A stretch of DNA of 64,000 bases. It comes from Ceratopteris richardii. Lineage: Eukaryota > Streptophyta > Polypodiopsida > Polypodiales > Pteridaceae. Below the pieces are notes generated by a model. The model was not told where the DNA came from. It saw only the letters and a program-made list of their open reading frames with translations, and did no database searches. Shown here in pieces: positions 52,396-62,982 of this stretch. Position numbers and translations under genes: made by a program. The stretch spans positions 92,335,132 to 92,399,131 of the forward strand of contig CM035407.1 of NCBI GenBank assembly GCA_020310875.1, written 5' to 3'. How positions within the stretch are numbered: the first letter of the stretch is position 1; each line of letters starts with the position of its first letter.

Positions 52396-53090
52396 TTATG
52401 CCCAGCCGTGGGGTTCAAATTCTTCATCAAGAAATACTATAGGTGCATAGGCTGGGTCTTGAATTGATCTATGTGTTTCTTTTGCACCTATCTCTCTGGC
52501 TTCTTCTCTCTTCTCTTCTTCTACTGCTACTTTGCACATCCATAAGTGGGTGTCTTCATGCATCCATGAGGATCCTGACCCTATGGAATGCACCGATTCT
52601 GTATCATCTTTGGCTCTATGGATGGGATTCCATTGGATAGGAGGGACATCTCTATGAGAGTAATCTTTGAGGTTCACTTTGGTCGTAACACCTAAGTGTT
52701 GCAGGTACAAAGAATTGGTTCCCCAATCCTGTACCACTTGCAACTGTCGCATAAAGGGTCTTCCCAAAATCATCTCATAGGCATGATTTTTGCTAAAATC
52801 ACATATAGCAAATGTGTGCTCGAACTCAACACCACAGGTGGTGAGAGTTATTTCTTCTAACAACCTAGGGGTCTCTCTATGTGACCATCGGCCATTTGCA
52901 ATTTCATCCTTGTGGGCCTGAGTGCTGGCTTGCCCCAATGCTTCCATAGGGAAGTGGTAGCAATTGCAACACCTGCGCCTGAGTCTAGAATGGCCTTGGT
53001 GGTGTATCCTTGATGGGTAATAGGAAGGTATGTGTTTCCCTCTTCGCCCTCACTCATGTCTCCTATTTTATCCAAGGGTATTTCTGGCAC
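52396..53090 (-). CDS. G2 protease region (retropepsin)
   Basis: The aspartic protease part of Pol cuts the polyprotein. 52,857-53,090 holds GNTYLPITHQGYTTKAILDS followed by GAGVAIATTSLWKHWG, with the catalytic D-S-G. 52,396-52,947 holds TTCGVEFEHTFAICDF and YEMILGRPFMRQLQVVQDWG, the second conserved part (ILGRPF corresponds to the usual ILG.DF). It closely matches 8,222-8,875 of the older element G1. It is followed by an acidic linker ending in DEEFEPHGW. Confidence 0.85.
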
Positions 53091-53125
53091 TGTTCTCTTG
53101 GATCCTACCTGGGAACGAGGTTTCG

Positions 53126-54253
53126 CTAAGTACCTGGGGCTCTAAGTACCTCAGGTTCCACTCTATTTGTTTCCGTTCTCGTTCTTTCTCTGCCCCTTGG
53201 GTTGGCAAAGCTTACTTCTGGCCTATCTCTACTTCTGTCTCTTTGAGTTCCATGAGCTTGGGATGTTCCAGCTCCAGGGTGACCATAGGACACGTTCGAT
53301 CTTAGTTGGGGGAAAATGAATTCGCCCTTCCAAGTGTAAGCATGCCTGTCATGTTCTGTAACCACAAAGGTCCTCTCTGAAGCGTGATCTAAGTAGGTCA
53401 CTCTGCCTGGGTTATCAAGATCTTTAAACTCATAGATCATGATTGTTCCTATATCATTTGGCCGATCAGATTTATACCTCCAAAAGGCTTCGTCAGTCTC
53501 TCGGTTCAGAAGCAGATCTATACTCTTGTTGTCCTGGGGAATCCACTCTGGTGTGATAATCCTAGTGAGAACAGATTTGCCTCGGGGGTTTCTAGGTTCT
53601 ACACCCATGTTTCCTTGCTCTAGGTCACCTAAATCCTCTTCTGAGATCACATTCCCAAATTCATCTGTCCTATCTGGGTGACTGGTTACTACATATATTG
53701 TCCCTTCCTTGTCTAGGTATGCTCCATTTTCAAACTTGACAGCTGGGTGCTCGAGTCCTATGGATTGGTCAGGGTTTTTAATCTGGACCACGGATCTTCC
53801 TAGGCCGTCCTCATAGATGCTAGCACCTAACCGGTTGGTCCTAAGGTATTCCAGCTGCGTCTTGTAGGGGCCTTCCACCCTATACAGATATGGCACTCCT
53901 GAACTTCCTGTAGGTCTGTCCATGCCTTGAGACATCTCTAATTCACTAGTCTCAGAGCTAGGGTAATGTGAGTGGTGACTCAACTGCTGGGCCCAAGACC
54001 TAGCAGTATGATTAAAGCTAGCCTCTGAAGACCTAAGACTTTGTCTATCCCTTACTAGATGCCGTCCTGATCTAAGGTTCATAAGCCTAATTAAGTAGCC
54101 CCTATTTTGCCCAAGTACAACCTCGTTGCTGAGTTCTTTGGTACCAATTACTTGATTCCTTCTTATGTTGATTATCGTGTTTATGGTCTTGTCTGATATC
54201 AAGTCGTCAAGTATACTTGAGTGTATTTCCGCACTTGAAGTTGATTGTTCCAC
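53126..54253 (-). CDS. G2 first ORF, function not recognised (gag position)
   Basis: 375 codons open in one frame, in the place of gag between leader and protease. The N-terminal 140 residues are Ser/Arg-rich with LIRLMNLRSGRHLVRDRQ. The middle has a likely folded part: YKTQLEYLRTNRLGASIYED, AVKFENGAYLDKEGTIYVVT, LVLL-free polar loops, then WIPQDNKSIDLLL and TFVVTEHDRHAYTWKGEF. The C-terminal 70 residues are Arg/Gly-rich and could bind RNA. I see no CCHC knuckle and no standard plant Gag phrase, unlike the older relative at 5,765-7,000. A diverged relative of its middle part is at about 42,040-42,345. A Gag role is inferred from position only. Confidence 0.7.
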   Translation of the reverse strand: MEQSTSSAEIHSSILDDLISDKTINTIINIRRNQVIGTKELSNEVVLGQNRGYLIRLMNLRSGRHLVRDRQSLRSSEASFNHTARSWAQQLSHHSHYPSSETSELEMSQGMDRPTGSSGVPYLYRVEGPYKTQLEYLRTNRLGASIYEDGLGRSVVQIKNPDQSIGLEHPAVKFENGAYLDKEGTIYVVTSHPDRTDEFGNVISEEDLGDLEQGNMGVEPRNPRGKSVLTRIITPEWIPQDNKSIDLLLNRETDEAFWRYKSDRPNDIGTIMIYEFKDLDNPGRVTYLDHASERTFVVTEHDRHAYTWKGEFIFPQLRSNVSYGHPGAGTSQAHGTQRDRSRDRPEVSFANPRGRERTRTETNRVEPEVLRAPGT

Positions 54254-54983
54254 GTTACGTTCTTTTTTCCTTTAAAGTTCTCAACCATACAAGGATTATG
54301 TCGTTAGCTTGAACTTGAGTATTTAGGTGGTCTTCAACTTGATAAATGCCTATCGCCACCCTGGCCTACTCCTATCACTAGTCGTTCTTAGCCTAAGCTA
54401 GGAATTGACAGAGGGAGTTGAGAGTTTCCAACCTCGCTTGCAGATTCCTTGCCCTTTGGTGCTCAAGAACCCGGTTCTCAAGCTTGCCAAAAAACCATTG
54501 CTTTGAATGCCCTCAAGTGCTCTCAATTGACGTGTAAAGGTCCCAAAATTAGCTCAAGACTTAAATTCCAATGACTCACAGATCACTTTCATGCATGTAA
54601 TTCACAAACCAAATTCCCCTTTGCCTTTATGGAAAACAATCCCAAGGATCCTTTAGTTCTCCTACCCCGGGGTATGGTCAACTTCAAAATACCCTATCTA
54701 ATAATCATGATCTTAATTTAACCGTAACCAGTGGAAGTTTTGGTTGTACTCCCCACGAGCTTCCCAACAAGACAAGAATCACAGCAAACGGATTTCGTAT
54801 GAGAAAGTTATGCCAGTTCAGGGTTCTGGTGCTAAAACAGGGTTCAAACAGGCTGACAGATCACAGGATTTTTCTCAAAAACACATGTGTAGGGACCTCA
54901 CAAATCACTAATGACTCTCTAATTGTGCCCAAAATTCCCCAAGGACTAGGAAAAATTAACCCTAAAATTTTGGCCGAAAATTC

Positions 54984-55565
54984 TGTCAATCGCGATCGAC
55001 AGGTCTGTCAATCGCGATTGACAGAGGTGTCCGTCGGAGCCTGTCGGTCGCGATCGACACGTCAGTCGTGATTGACAGTGTCAATCGCGATCGACAGAGT
55101 CGGTCGTGAGTCCTGTCGATCGCGATCGATGGTGTCAATCGCGATCAACACTTTTTCCGGGTTTTTCGCCGTGAATTCAGTCGATCGGGGCTGTGTCCGT
55201 CGCGATGGGCACGTGGCTACGCGAAAAAGTCAATCAATCGTTGAAATTCAGTCGGTCGTAATCGACGGTGTCAATCGCGACTAACAAAGGTGTCGGTCGT
55301 GGCTGTCGATTGCGATCGACGGTGTCAATCGCGATTGACAGGGTCCTACGTGGCAGTCAGTCGGTCGTGGGGTCTGTCGGTCGCGATTGACAGATGTTAT
55401 CGATCGTGGCTGTCGATCGCGATCGATGGTGTCAATCACGATTGACAGAGAAACACGGAATTTTTCAACTATTTTTAGTGATTTAGAATGTGCTCATCAT
55501 GTAGATTATGGTGGTGCACTTTGTTTTACCAAATGGGCATTTTTTCTGTCGATTGCGATCGACAG
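54984..55565. repeat. Array of CpG-rich palindromes in the G2 leader
   Basis: About seventeen variants of an 18-base near-palindrome GTCAATCGCGATTGACAG (also GTCGATCGCGATCGACAG and GTCGGTCGTGATTGACAG) recur at spacings of roughly 18 to 45 bp, with an 80-bp gap before the last copy near 55,547. Several copies are perfect inverted repeats around TCGCGA. The array lies in the untranslated leader between primer site and first ORF. The surrounding leader (54,254-54,983 and 55,566-55,903) has no coding sequence that I recognise. Confidence 0.88.
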
Positions 55566-55903
55566 AGGTCGGCGACACACAGACAGTTTCTGAGTTTTTC
55601 GTACCTGCGCAGCGTGCTGGAGGGGATGATACTGCTGGATCCTGCAAGAAACTCAACAAACATGCAAAAACACAGCACACAAGTCGCTCTCTCGCTCTCT
55701 CTCACAAGTGGAATGACGGAAATGAGGTGGAGAAGGTGATATGATCAAAACTGAAAATTTTCGCGATGATGGAGATGGAGGTGGGAGATCGTGATGATGG
55801 AGGTGAGGTAAGAAAGAGAAAATAAGAAGAGTGAAGAAATTACCTACAATGCCAACGTCTCAAATCTACATCTTACCATCACACGCTCATCCTCAAGGCT
55901 CGA

Positions 55904-55921
55904 TCCTCGGCAACGGCGCCA
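55904..55921 (-). other. G2 primer-binding site, tRNA-Asp type
   Basis: On the plus strand TCCTCGGCAACGGCGCCA equals, with one difference, the 3' end of plant tRNA-Asp(GUC) plus CCA. It lies eight bases inside the 5' LTR. Athila/Tat-type gypsy elements are known to use tRNA-Asp. Confidence 0.85.
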
Positions 55922-55929
55922 AAATTTGG

Positions 55930-56632
55930 TGTAGCTCAGTGATAAGTAGCACCTCCTTTAATGTCAATCCAGGAAGACAAGAGGATGGTATGAAGACCTC
56001 GAGCAAGTGAAGGCACAAGTGCGTGAGTGAGAAGCATACGAACATGCACACACATACACACACACGCGCACACGTGGCAAGACAAAGAGTGAGAAGCAAT
56101 GGAGTTCTTAGATTACTTTCAAAAAGCTCATAGAAGTTCAATTCAGTTACAAGCTAACCTCAAAAATGAGCTTTCTAGCTCTATTTATAGTTTTTGACTA
56201 GGTTTTGGCCTGTCCAGACCTAGTGTCCGGCCTAGTTAAAAATTAGGTTCCAGGGCCTATTTGAAGGCTCAAACGAAGTCTAAAAATTATGAAAATTGAT
56301 AGGTAGCTACTTCAAATGCTCCTCAAGCTCAAGGACTCCTTGGCTTGCACAAAATGGAGCTTTACAAATATGAAATGGTATTTACAATGGCTTTTAGTGA
56401 TGAAAATCACTATTGTTGTAGGGATTTCTTCTAACGATTTGACATACATATCTTCAAGCTCCCTACTTGCTCCTTCTCCTTGTGTGTCCACTTCTTCGAT
56501 ATGCTTTAGTGTCCTGAAAAAATATTGGCCTACTTGCCAGATCGTCGTTGACTACCCTGCCTGCTTGTGCTTTCTCTTCTCTCTGACTCCCTTCGTAAGC
56601 TTCCTTGCCTTGTGAGTCCTTCGGTTCCAACA
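55930..56632 (-). repeat. G2 5' LTR
   Basis: The match to 42,346-43,048 is complete except for two transition-type differences seen by eye (an A/G near base 42 and a G/A near base 293). It lies next to the primer-binding site and so is the 5' LTR and the promoter side. Confidence 0.93.
56181..56190 (-). promoter_or_regulatory. TATA box candidate in G2 5' LTR
   Basis: CTATAAATAG on the minus strand, inside the 5' LTR about 250 bp upstream of its inner end, is a good plant TATA consensus. It probably sets the U3/R boundary about 30 bp downstream. The identical sequence is in the 3' LTR. Confidence 0.6.
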
Positions 56633-56637
56633 AGCAC
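56633..56637. repeat. G2 target-site duplication, right copy
   Basis: AGCAC directly follows the LTR end TTCCAACA and equals 42,341-42,345. Confidence 0.9.
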
Positions 56638-57852
56638 CACTTTGGACATTTGTTCCAACAAAAAAAATTACCAAAAAGTTTTCTATTAAGAAAGGAAGAT
56701 TTTATAAGTGATAGGACAATAGAGATGAAAGGGAAGATTTTATAAGTGACAGGACAATGGAGATGAAAGATACCTCAGATATTCAATGATGAAGATTTTG
56801 AACCCTATGGATAGAATTAGACCTTTCCCTACCATAGATGTAGCCAATGAAGAGAATGTGGGGATAAATTTTCAAAATGAGGAAGGGTATGATATCTTCC
56901 ATATAGGCATAAGAATGATAAGAGTGGAAGATGAGAAAATAATATCCAACATAAAAGAATCAAAATTGGAAATAAACAACAAAACAACATATCTAGAAAC
57001 TATGGATGCAACTCATGCTATCAAAGATAAAATCTCAAGAAAATACATCAAAATCAAACATCAAGGAGAACAAGGAAAGAAACCCAACAAAAGAAGAAAA
57101 AACAAAATAATCACAGTACTTAGGATGAACAATAAGAAAAAATTGATGTTCCAACAAAATTAAAAAAACATGAAGTTGAAGACAGACTGTTGCTAAACTT
57201 GAAACCATAGAGGGATAAGAAAAAGGGAGAATCCTATGAAAATCAGGAAAAAACAAAAAAGTTAATGATAACCCAAGAGGTGGGGAGACTACACAGATAT
57301 AGTAATAGTAGATGATATGACAAAAGAAGAGGAAGGGGCCTTAATCAGACTTGTCAGAGAGTTTAGTGATGTATTTGCCTACATCTACAAAGATCCTCAA
57401 GGTATAGATCCTAACATCTGTGTACATAGAATACCTAAAGCACCAGATGCAAAACCTAACAAGAAAAGGCATTATACATATAATGATAAATACTCTGCAA
57501 AGATTAAGGAGGAAATATATAAATTATTAGCTGTTGATTTCATTTATGAAATTGAGTATACTGAGTGGATATCACCAATAGTTGTAGTTCCAAAGAAGAA
57601 TGGAAAACTTAGGGTTTGCATCAATCTTAAAAAGATCAATGGTGCAACTACCAAAGATAGCTATCCATTGCAAATAACAAATCATCTATTGGAGAGATTA
57701 GTTAGAAAATACATCTATAGTTTTTTTTATGGTTTCTCAGGCTATAAACAAGTACCAATTGCATTACAAGATCAACATAAGACTACCTTTGCAATAGAAT
57801 GAGGTGTATATGCATTTAGGGTTATGCCTTTTGGTTTAACAAATGCACCAAC
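56638..57852 (+). mobile_element. Old gypsy host element: linker and RT start
   Basis: The part right of G2 reads FNDEDFEPYG near 56,786, the linker phrase of this gypsy group. A Lys-rich linker follows. From 57,317 the RT begins: VREFSDVFAYIYKDPQGIDP, HYTYNDKYSAKIKEEI, ISPIVVVPKKNGKLRVCINL, FYGFSGYKQVPIALQDQHKT, FRVMPFGLTNAPT. It is interrupted by C4 at 57,852 and resumes at 62,983. It is old, with several breaks. Confidence 0.82.
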
Positions 57853-58172
57853 TATTGAAATAGAGAAGGAATACTCCTACTCTACTCACATACACACAAC
57901 TAACAAGCTAAGGAGGAAGGAACAAAAGATAACAAAACATGATGAGTTAAATAAAATAGAAATGAATTACATGAGATGCTCTATGAGCATGAAGACTCCA
58001 TGAGGAGAGTGAGGGCACTCTTGCCAAGAGTTAGAGTGAATGGCTTGTGGGGAATGAAGGGAGGCCTTCCTTATATGGATTTTAGGAGAATTCCCTTGCA
58101 TGTGGGATAAATAAGCTTGCATGTGAATGATTCTAGCTTTTGACAAAAGGGTGGAGCATGGAACTCTCAACA
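57853..58172 (-). repeat. C4 3' LTR
   Basis: 320 bp, preceded by the target duplication CCAAC and followed by a pyrimidine run that is the purine tract on the minus strand. It matches 62,658-62,977. Confidence 0.88.
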
Positions 58173-58224
58173 CCCCCTCCATGTGATGACCCTTTTGTTT
58201 TTTTTTTAATATGGGTGACTAGTG

Positions 58225-58394
58225 ACATATGGGATCATGTAGTCCATTGGTTTTTAGGATCTAATTAAGGACATCTGGGATCCTTTGACATAACTTGGAC
58301 ATATGGGATCCCTTGGGATCTTGGGACATATGAGATCCCAAGACATATTCTTGGAAATTTGAAATCCAAGTGATCTAGGGACATATGGGATCCC
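58225..58394. repeat. Five spaced copies of a GGACATATGGGATCC motif
   Basis: Variants of GGGACATATGGGATCCC occur at about 58,225, 58,270, 58,298, 58,323 and 58,378, spaced 25 to 55 bp. Each contains ATATG-type and GGATCC palindromes. They lie in the untranslated 3' part of C4, close to its purine tract. The rest of 58,182-58,640 shows no coding sequence. Confidence 0.7.
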
Positions 58395-58639
58395 TAGACA
58401 TGTACAAGGGTTTAGATCATGGGGTAGGTGGTGCTTCTATCCATTTGGCTCCTTTTGTTGTAGCATTTGAGTTCCATTGTTGGGTTCTTCTCAATGATTA
58501 TAGAGTCCCTTTGCATTCTTCTTGTTGTTGATGTAGCTTTTGTCCTTTTATGCTTCATGTTGTAGATGCCTTGGTCCTCATTTTAGCAAGCCTTTGATAT
58601 TTGAGTTTATCATTGCAATAGGCTTTGTGTGTACATGAA

Positions 58640-61360
58640 TTCAAGACATAGGGAAGGACTTACCACATACCCATGCATGCACCCACTATCACTCCACTCT
58701 TCACGGTCACTGCACTCGACACCACATCCAGTGACATGGATATATCACCACCCACGGCACCACCACTCACCTCATCCATTTCACCACCACATTTAGACAC
58801 ATCACATTTCTCCACAATCACCACTACATCCACTTTCCCATCCCCATTTCCCCTTCCCCTTGCATCAACACCCACACCCACAGCATCTTCACTCACCCCG
58901 CCGCTAATATTATCATGCACCATTGACACTGCATTTCGTCAGATGTTTGCATCTATGACACAAGTGAGAATGAATTTGCATCTCTTGGCATGAGTTATCA
59001 GACGCTGCAGCAGACCACACATGACTTACAGTCGTAGCTAAATTCTTTATCAATCGAGAATGCCTCCCTTAACACATGCTACCAAGAGCTACACCAGGCC
59101 TACCACAAACTTGAACTCGAAAGTGAATAGAAGACAAAAGAGGCCATTACCGATATAGACAATTTGTTAAGGGCTCAAACCATTCGCAATGTGATGCTCA
59201 CTAGAAACATGGGTCTACTCAGACGCCACCTCGCATCAACTAAAGAAGAGAACCAACGCTTCCAGGAATAGAATAGAGAGAACCTTGAAGCTGCTTTAGA
59301 TCAACCAAACGAACCCTTAAGTCCCAATCGTTTCAAAGTTGTCCCCTCCGAATCCATGAAGATACTATTGGAAGATCATGTCCGACTACTAGAGGATTAT
59401 GACAGTATGAATGAGGAATACCATAAGCTCAAGGAGGAACACAAAATATTACAATTACGAGCACATGTACAACAAGCACCACCAACTCTTGCGGCCACAT
59501 CTCCTGAGATCATCGAGGAACTCAATGCTTTACGGGCCTAGGTATTGACTCTTCAAACACAGATAGCATCATACGAAGCACCCCCTAGGCTAGATTCCCC
59601 ACCAAAACTACCCGCAGATGAAGAAACAATGACTATCCCGGTGGAGGACACTTTTGAAGAAGCTTATGAACCCCAACCCATCCCAGGCGGGTGCGTCACG
59701 GTCGAAGGCCAAACCACTTTTGAACTTCCTACCCCCGCGTGGATGAAGACGATAGAAGAACTTGGTTAGACCCACTCAGCACGTGTGGAGGCACAGTTAC
59801 ACGCAATGGCTATGATAGAAGAACGATTTATGCTAATGGCAGAATATCAGTTGGCCATCGAAAAGGAAACAGGCAAGAAACCCTCCCATGCAACTCAGTT
59901 TGAGCTTGACGACTTGCCACCGAATCCGCAGAGTGGAGAAATATTTCAACCTACTTGGTGCCAAGACTTGTTACAACAATACCCCGAAATGATGAGCACA
60001 TGGGCCAAGGCACCACTCCACTTAAAGTATAACCCATGTTGGGGATCAATACTACGTCGCCGCTCCTCAAAGGCCTTTGCAATTAAACTAAAAAACAATA
60101 AGCAATGATAGGACTGGTTAAATTACCCGTACTTCACGCCATCCCGCAGACCGCCCACCGTTGGATATATGATGGCAACTATTCGCCACTTGCTCCCCCG
60201 CTTACGCCGAATGGATGATGTAGCCATGCATATGACTGTCAAAATATTTGACATGATGCAGATCATATTCAAAGTCTTCCGTCACGTCAAGGCACCGCAT
60301 GTTAACACCCCGGGCTTCGAGCATGGTAATCAAGATCTAGCGTATGATATGAGTACGACACCATCGCTCCGGGTGTGTTATGCTTGGCACTATCGCATCA
60401 AATATTTACCGGCAAGCTATAAAATGACCTTCGAAGAAATGTTCACTACCGGTTTTGGGAGTATCACTCAGAGGTGTTCATAAGCAGGCCTACACACCTA
60501 CTCCAATTATTTGCCTGTGAACAACTGGTGTACTCCACGCATTATAGAATCTCGCCACCCAAGGAACCTCAACCCATAGACTGGGAAAAACTTGAAGTAG
60601 ATCTTGCAAGAGGTATCCGCATTTCAGAGCACACCCTCGCTCAGGACCTCCTCCACAATTATATCCAACAGACCCCACAACAAGGTTCTGTCGAGGACGA
60701 TAGAAGCGAGAGGGAGGGAGGTGTTGGCAGTAGCCAGAGGCACAAACATCGAGGAAGCATGTAAAGACAGAGCACAATGAAGTAGCAAGGAGCTAGATGG
60801 ATTATTTTTCAAACAAATATGTCTTATAAATACTTTTCAAAAGCTCTCAATAGTGATTTTCATCACTCTTGTATCATATGTAACATAGAAAAACCCCTTT
60901 TGTAATTAGTAGCTCCATTTTGTGCAAGCGGAGGAGTCCTCAAGCTTGAGGAGCTTAGGGAGAATGAGCCTACCAATTTTGGTTATTTTTAGACTTTGTT
61001 TAGACCTTCAAATAGCACCTAGAGCCTATTTTTTAACTATGCCGGTCACTAGATGTAAAACCGGACAAAAGTAGTCTAAAAACTACAAAAAGAGCTAGAG
61101 AGCTCATTTTTGAGGTTAGCTAGTGTAGATTTGTATGAGCTAGAGTGAGCTTGAGCTTGTAATTGAGATCTTGAGTAATAGAGTCTATTTTCCTACCTTC
61201 CATTGTGTCTTGTTTGTCTCCTACATGTGTGTGCATGCGTGTGTGCATCTCTATGCTTCTCACCTTCACTCTCCCTACATCTCACATTCACGATCTTCAT
61301 ATCACTCCTATCTCTTCTACGGATTGACATTAAGGAGGTGGAGCTTCTTAACATGGTACT
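58640..61360 (+). mobile_element. G2-related 3' end (Pro/Thr-rich, coiled coil, domain B, LTR) inside C4
   Basis: The plus strand has, in order, a Pro/Thr-rich part (58,673-58,993: TTTSTFPSPFPLPLASTPTP), a coiled coil (about 59,000-59,541: ILLEDHVRLLEDYDSMNEEY), domain B (59,785-60,483: SHATQFELDDLPPNPQSGEI, PEMMSTWAKAPLHLKYNPCW), the basic tail (60,474-60,764), a purine tract GCGAGAGGGAGGGAGG, and an LTR from 60,722. It is the same arrangement as the last 3 kb of G2 but clearly diverged. It is broken, with several breaks. Confidence 0.8.
60722..61360 (+). repeat. G2-family LTR, diverged copy
   Basis: It starts TGTTGGCAG after the purine tract. It shares blocks with the reverse complement of the G2 LTR: CCTCAAGCTTGAGGAGC, AGACTTTGTTTAGACCTTCA, GAGCTCATTTTTGAGGTTAG, and GGATTGACATTAAGGAGGTG near the end. 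The right end is not exact (about 61,350-61,370). Confidence 0.75.
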
Positions 61361-62645
61361 TACCATTGTGCTAGAACAACACAGGTACAACCCAAAGGCC
61401 TTGAGGATTCAACTCGATTGTTTTCAACTTGCACATGCCTTGCGAGGAAGATAGCTATCTTACCTACTTCATGTGATTGATCCACTCTCTTAATGAAAAG
61501 CTAAGCACCAAGCTCTCTTTCTTACTTGATAATCACAATATACTCAAGCACGCTACGCTATCACAGACTTCTTTCTCCGTAGGATGTCCCCTCTTTGTTT
61601 AGTCTTCTGCTCGGTCTTTGCTGCACCTTTCATGGTGGTTATTACGGGTGAAGCTATGGTACATCTTTCATTTCTTAACAGCTTTGCATGCATACAGGAA
61701 GTTGAAGCGTCTCTCTATATTTCTATGTTCACGATCAGGTTGTACACAAAGAAAACTTTGATGCTATGCATCACAAAGTTGGCACATCTCGTGCATGCCA
61801 AAACTTGTTCTTCACCCTTTCTGGTCCATAAACTCCCTCATTGTTAGAGCTGCACCACTACCTTGATGTCGTGCACCACCTCTTGCACAACATTGCATAC
61901 TACTCTACCCTACTGCATTAAACAGGTTGAAAAGGTTCAAAATAATTGCATCAAATCAAGTTTACATGGCGAGCTGATAGATGATGAACTTGAGACAACA
62001 CTTTTCCTTCTGCTATCGCAAGCCCAAACCTACCAGACCACCACTAAGATAGAAATTGGTCCATTTAGGAGGAACATACATACACACTGGTGCTTGTGGT
62101 GCACTTGGCAAACTAGAATGCAGGGTTGCAGCCTTTTGGTAGTGCTTCTATTTGGTGCCTGTAAGCATGTACATGTGCAACGGTTGCCTTATCCATGGCT
62201 ATCCGATACAGCAAATTTGAGTGTACTACCGATGATGATGGCAGCTATAGTTCGTGGAAATTTTCTTCTCCCTGAAGTGCTACTTTCTGAAGTAGACCAT
62301 GGAGCTAGAGGTGAGAAGCTATTGATGAGCATGCTGGTGGTCATCAAAGTAAACCATGCACACTCTCTATCATGCATGAAAGTACTATGCAAGATATAGC
62401 GCTAAAAAGCACTTGGTTTTATTGCAAGATTAGTGCCTAAAAGCACTTTATTGTGATAGAAGAACTCTAAAAAAGAAACTAATGAAGAAATATTCAACAA
62501 ATGATTATGATAAGAAAAGCAAAAACATGAGAAACTCTAAAATGAAGATATGGGAGGGTGGGAGGATTAAGAGAGAATTAAGAGTTATCGATATGATAAT
62601 GATGAAGATCTTAAAAAAATGAAAATAATCCTATGTTCAACCTAT
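61361..62645. other. C4 interior without recognised genes
   Basis: Between the G2-like LTR and the C4 primer site I find no conserved retroelement domain on either strand. Frames at 61,584-61,847 and 61,863-62,399 match nothing that I know. It could be decayed copia leader or gag sequence. Confidence 0.4.
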
Positions 62646-62657
62646 GCTCTCATACCA

Positions 62658-62977
62658 TGTTGAAATAGCAAAGGACTACTCCTACTCTACTCACATACAC
62701 ACAACTAACAAGCTAAGGAGGAAGGAACAAAAGATAACAAAACATGACGAATATAATAAAATGGAAATGAATTACATGAGATGCTCTATGAGCATGAAGA
62801 CTCCATGAGGAGAGTGAGGGCTCTCTTGCCAAGAGTTAGAGTGAATGGCTTGTGGGAAGTGAAGGGAGGCCTTGCTTATATGGAGTTTTGGAGAATTCCC
62901 TTGCATGTGGGATAAATAAGCTTGCATGTGAATGATTCTAGCTTTTGACAAAAGGGTGGAGCATGGAACTCCCAACA
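62658..62977 (-). repeat. C4 5' LTR
   Basis: 320 bp, TGTTGAAATAG to ACTCCCAACA on the plus strand, adjoined by the tRNA-Met-type primer site at 62,646-62,657 and followed by the target duplication CCAAC (62,978-62,982). Confidence 0.88.
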
Positions 62978-62982
62978 CCAAC

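Larger units (their letters stand above)
42346..56632 (-). mobile_element. Structurally complete young Ty3/gypsy element (G2), 14.3 kb
   Basis: G2 has two 703-bp LTRs (42,346-43,048 and 55,930-56,632) that differ at two positions by eye. A 5-bp target duplication AGCAC lies at 42,341-42,345 and 56,633-56,637. It has a tRNA-Asp-type primer site and a purine tract. On the minus strand the order is leader with palindrome array, unassigned ORF, protease, RT-RNase H, integrase, integrase C-terminal part with a second retropepsin-like segment, then a 4-kb 3' coding region. Integrase after RT-RNase H makes it Ty3/gypsy; the tRNA-Asp primer is used by Athila/Tat relatives. LTR near-identity makes it the youngest insertion here. 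It looks whole in structure, with a few apparent breaks in its coding parts. Confidence 0.93.
57853..62977 (-). mobile_element. Copia-type LTR element (C4), 5.1 kb, with a captured or nested gypsy 3' end
   Basis: Two 320-bp LTRs (57,853-58,172 and 62,658-62,977) differ at about 16 positions by eye. A 5-bp target duplication CCAAC lies at 57,848-57,852 and 62,978-62,982. The minus strand has the primer site TGGTATGAGAGC (62,646-62,657), close to the initiator tRNA-Met type, and a purine tract GGAGGGGG at 58,173-58,180, so the element points left. No copia protein is recognisable inside. 58,640-61,360 is instead plus-strand G2-like sequence with its own LTR. C4 sits in the RT of an older gypsy. 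It is older than G2 by LTR divergence and probably non-autonomous. Confidence 0.88.

Noticed and set aside
54984-55565. CRISPR array.
   Set aside because: Repeat units vary, spacings are irregular, no spacer of constant length exists, and the host is a plant retroelement leader.
61584-62399. Two plus-strand frames inside C4 as genes.
   Set aside because: No recognised domain, and their orientation is opposite to C4. They may be chance frames in decayed leader sequence.
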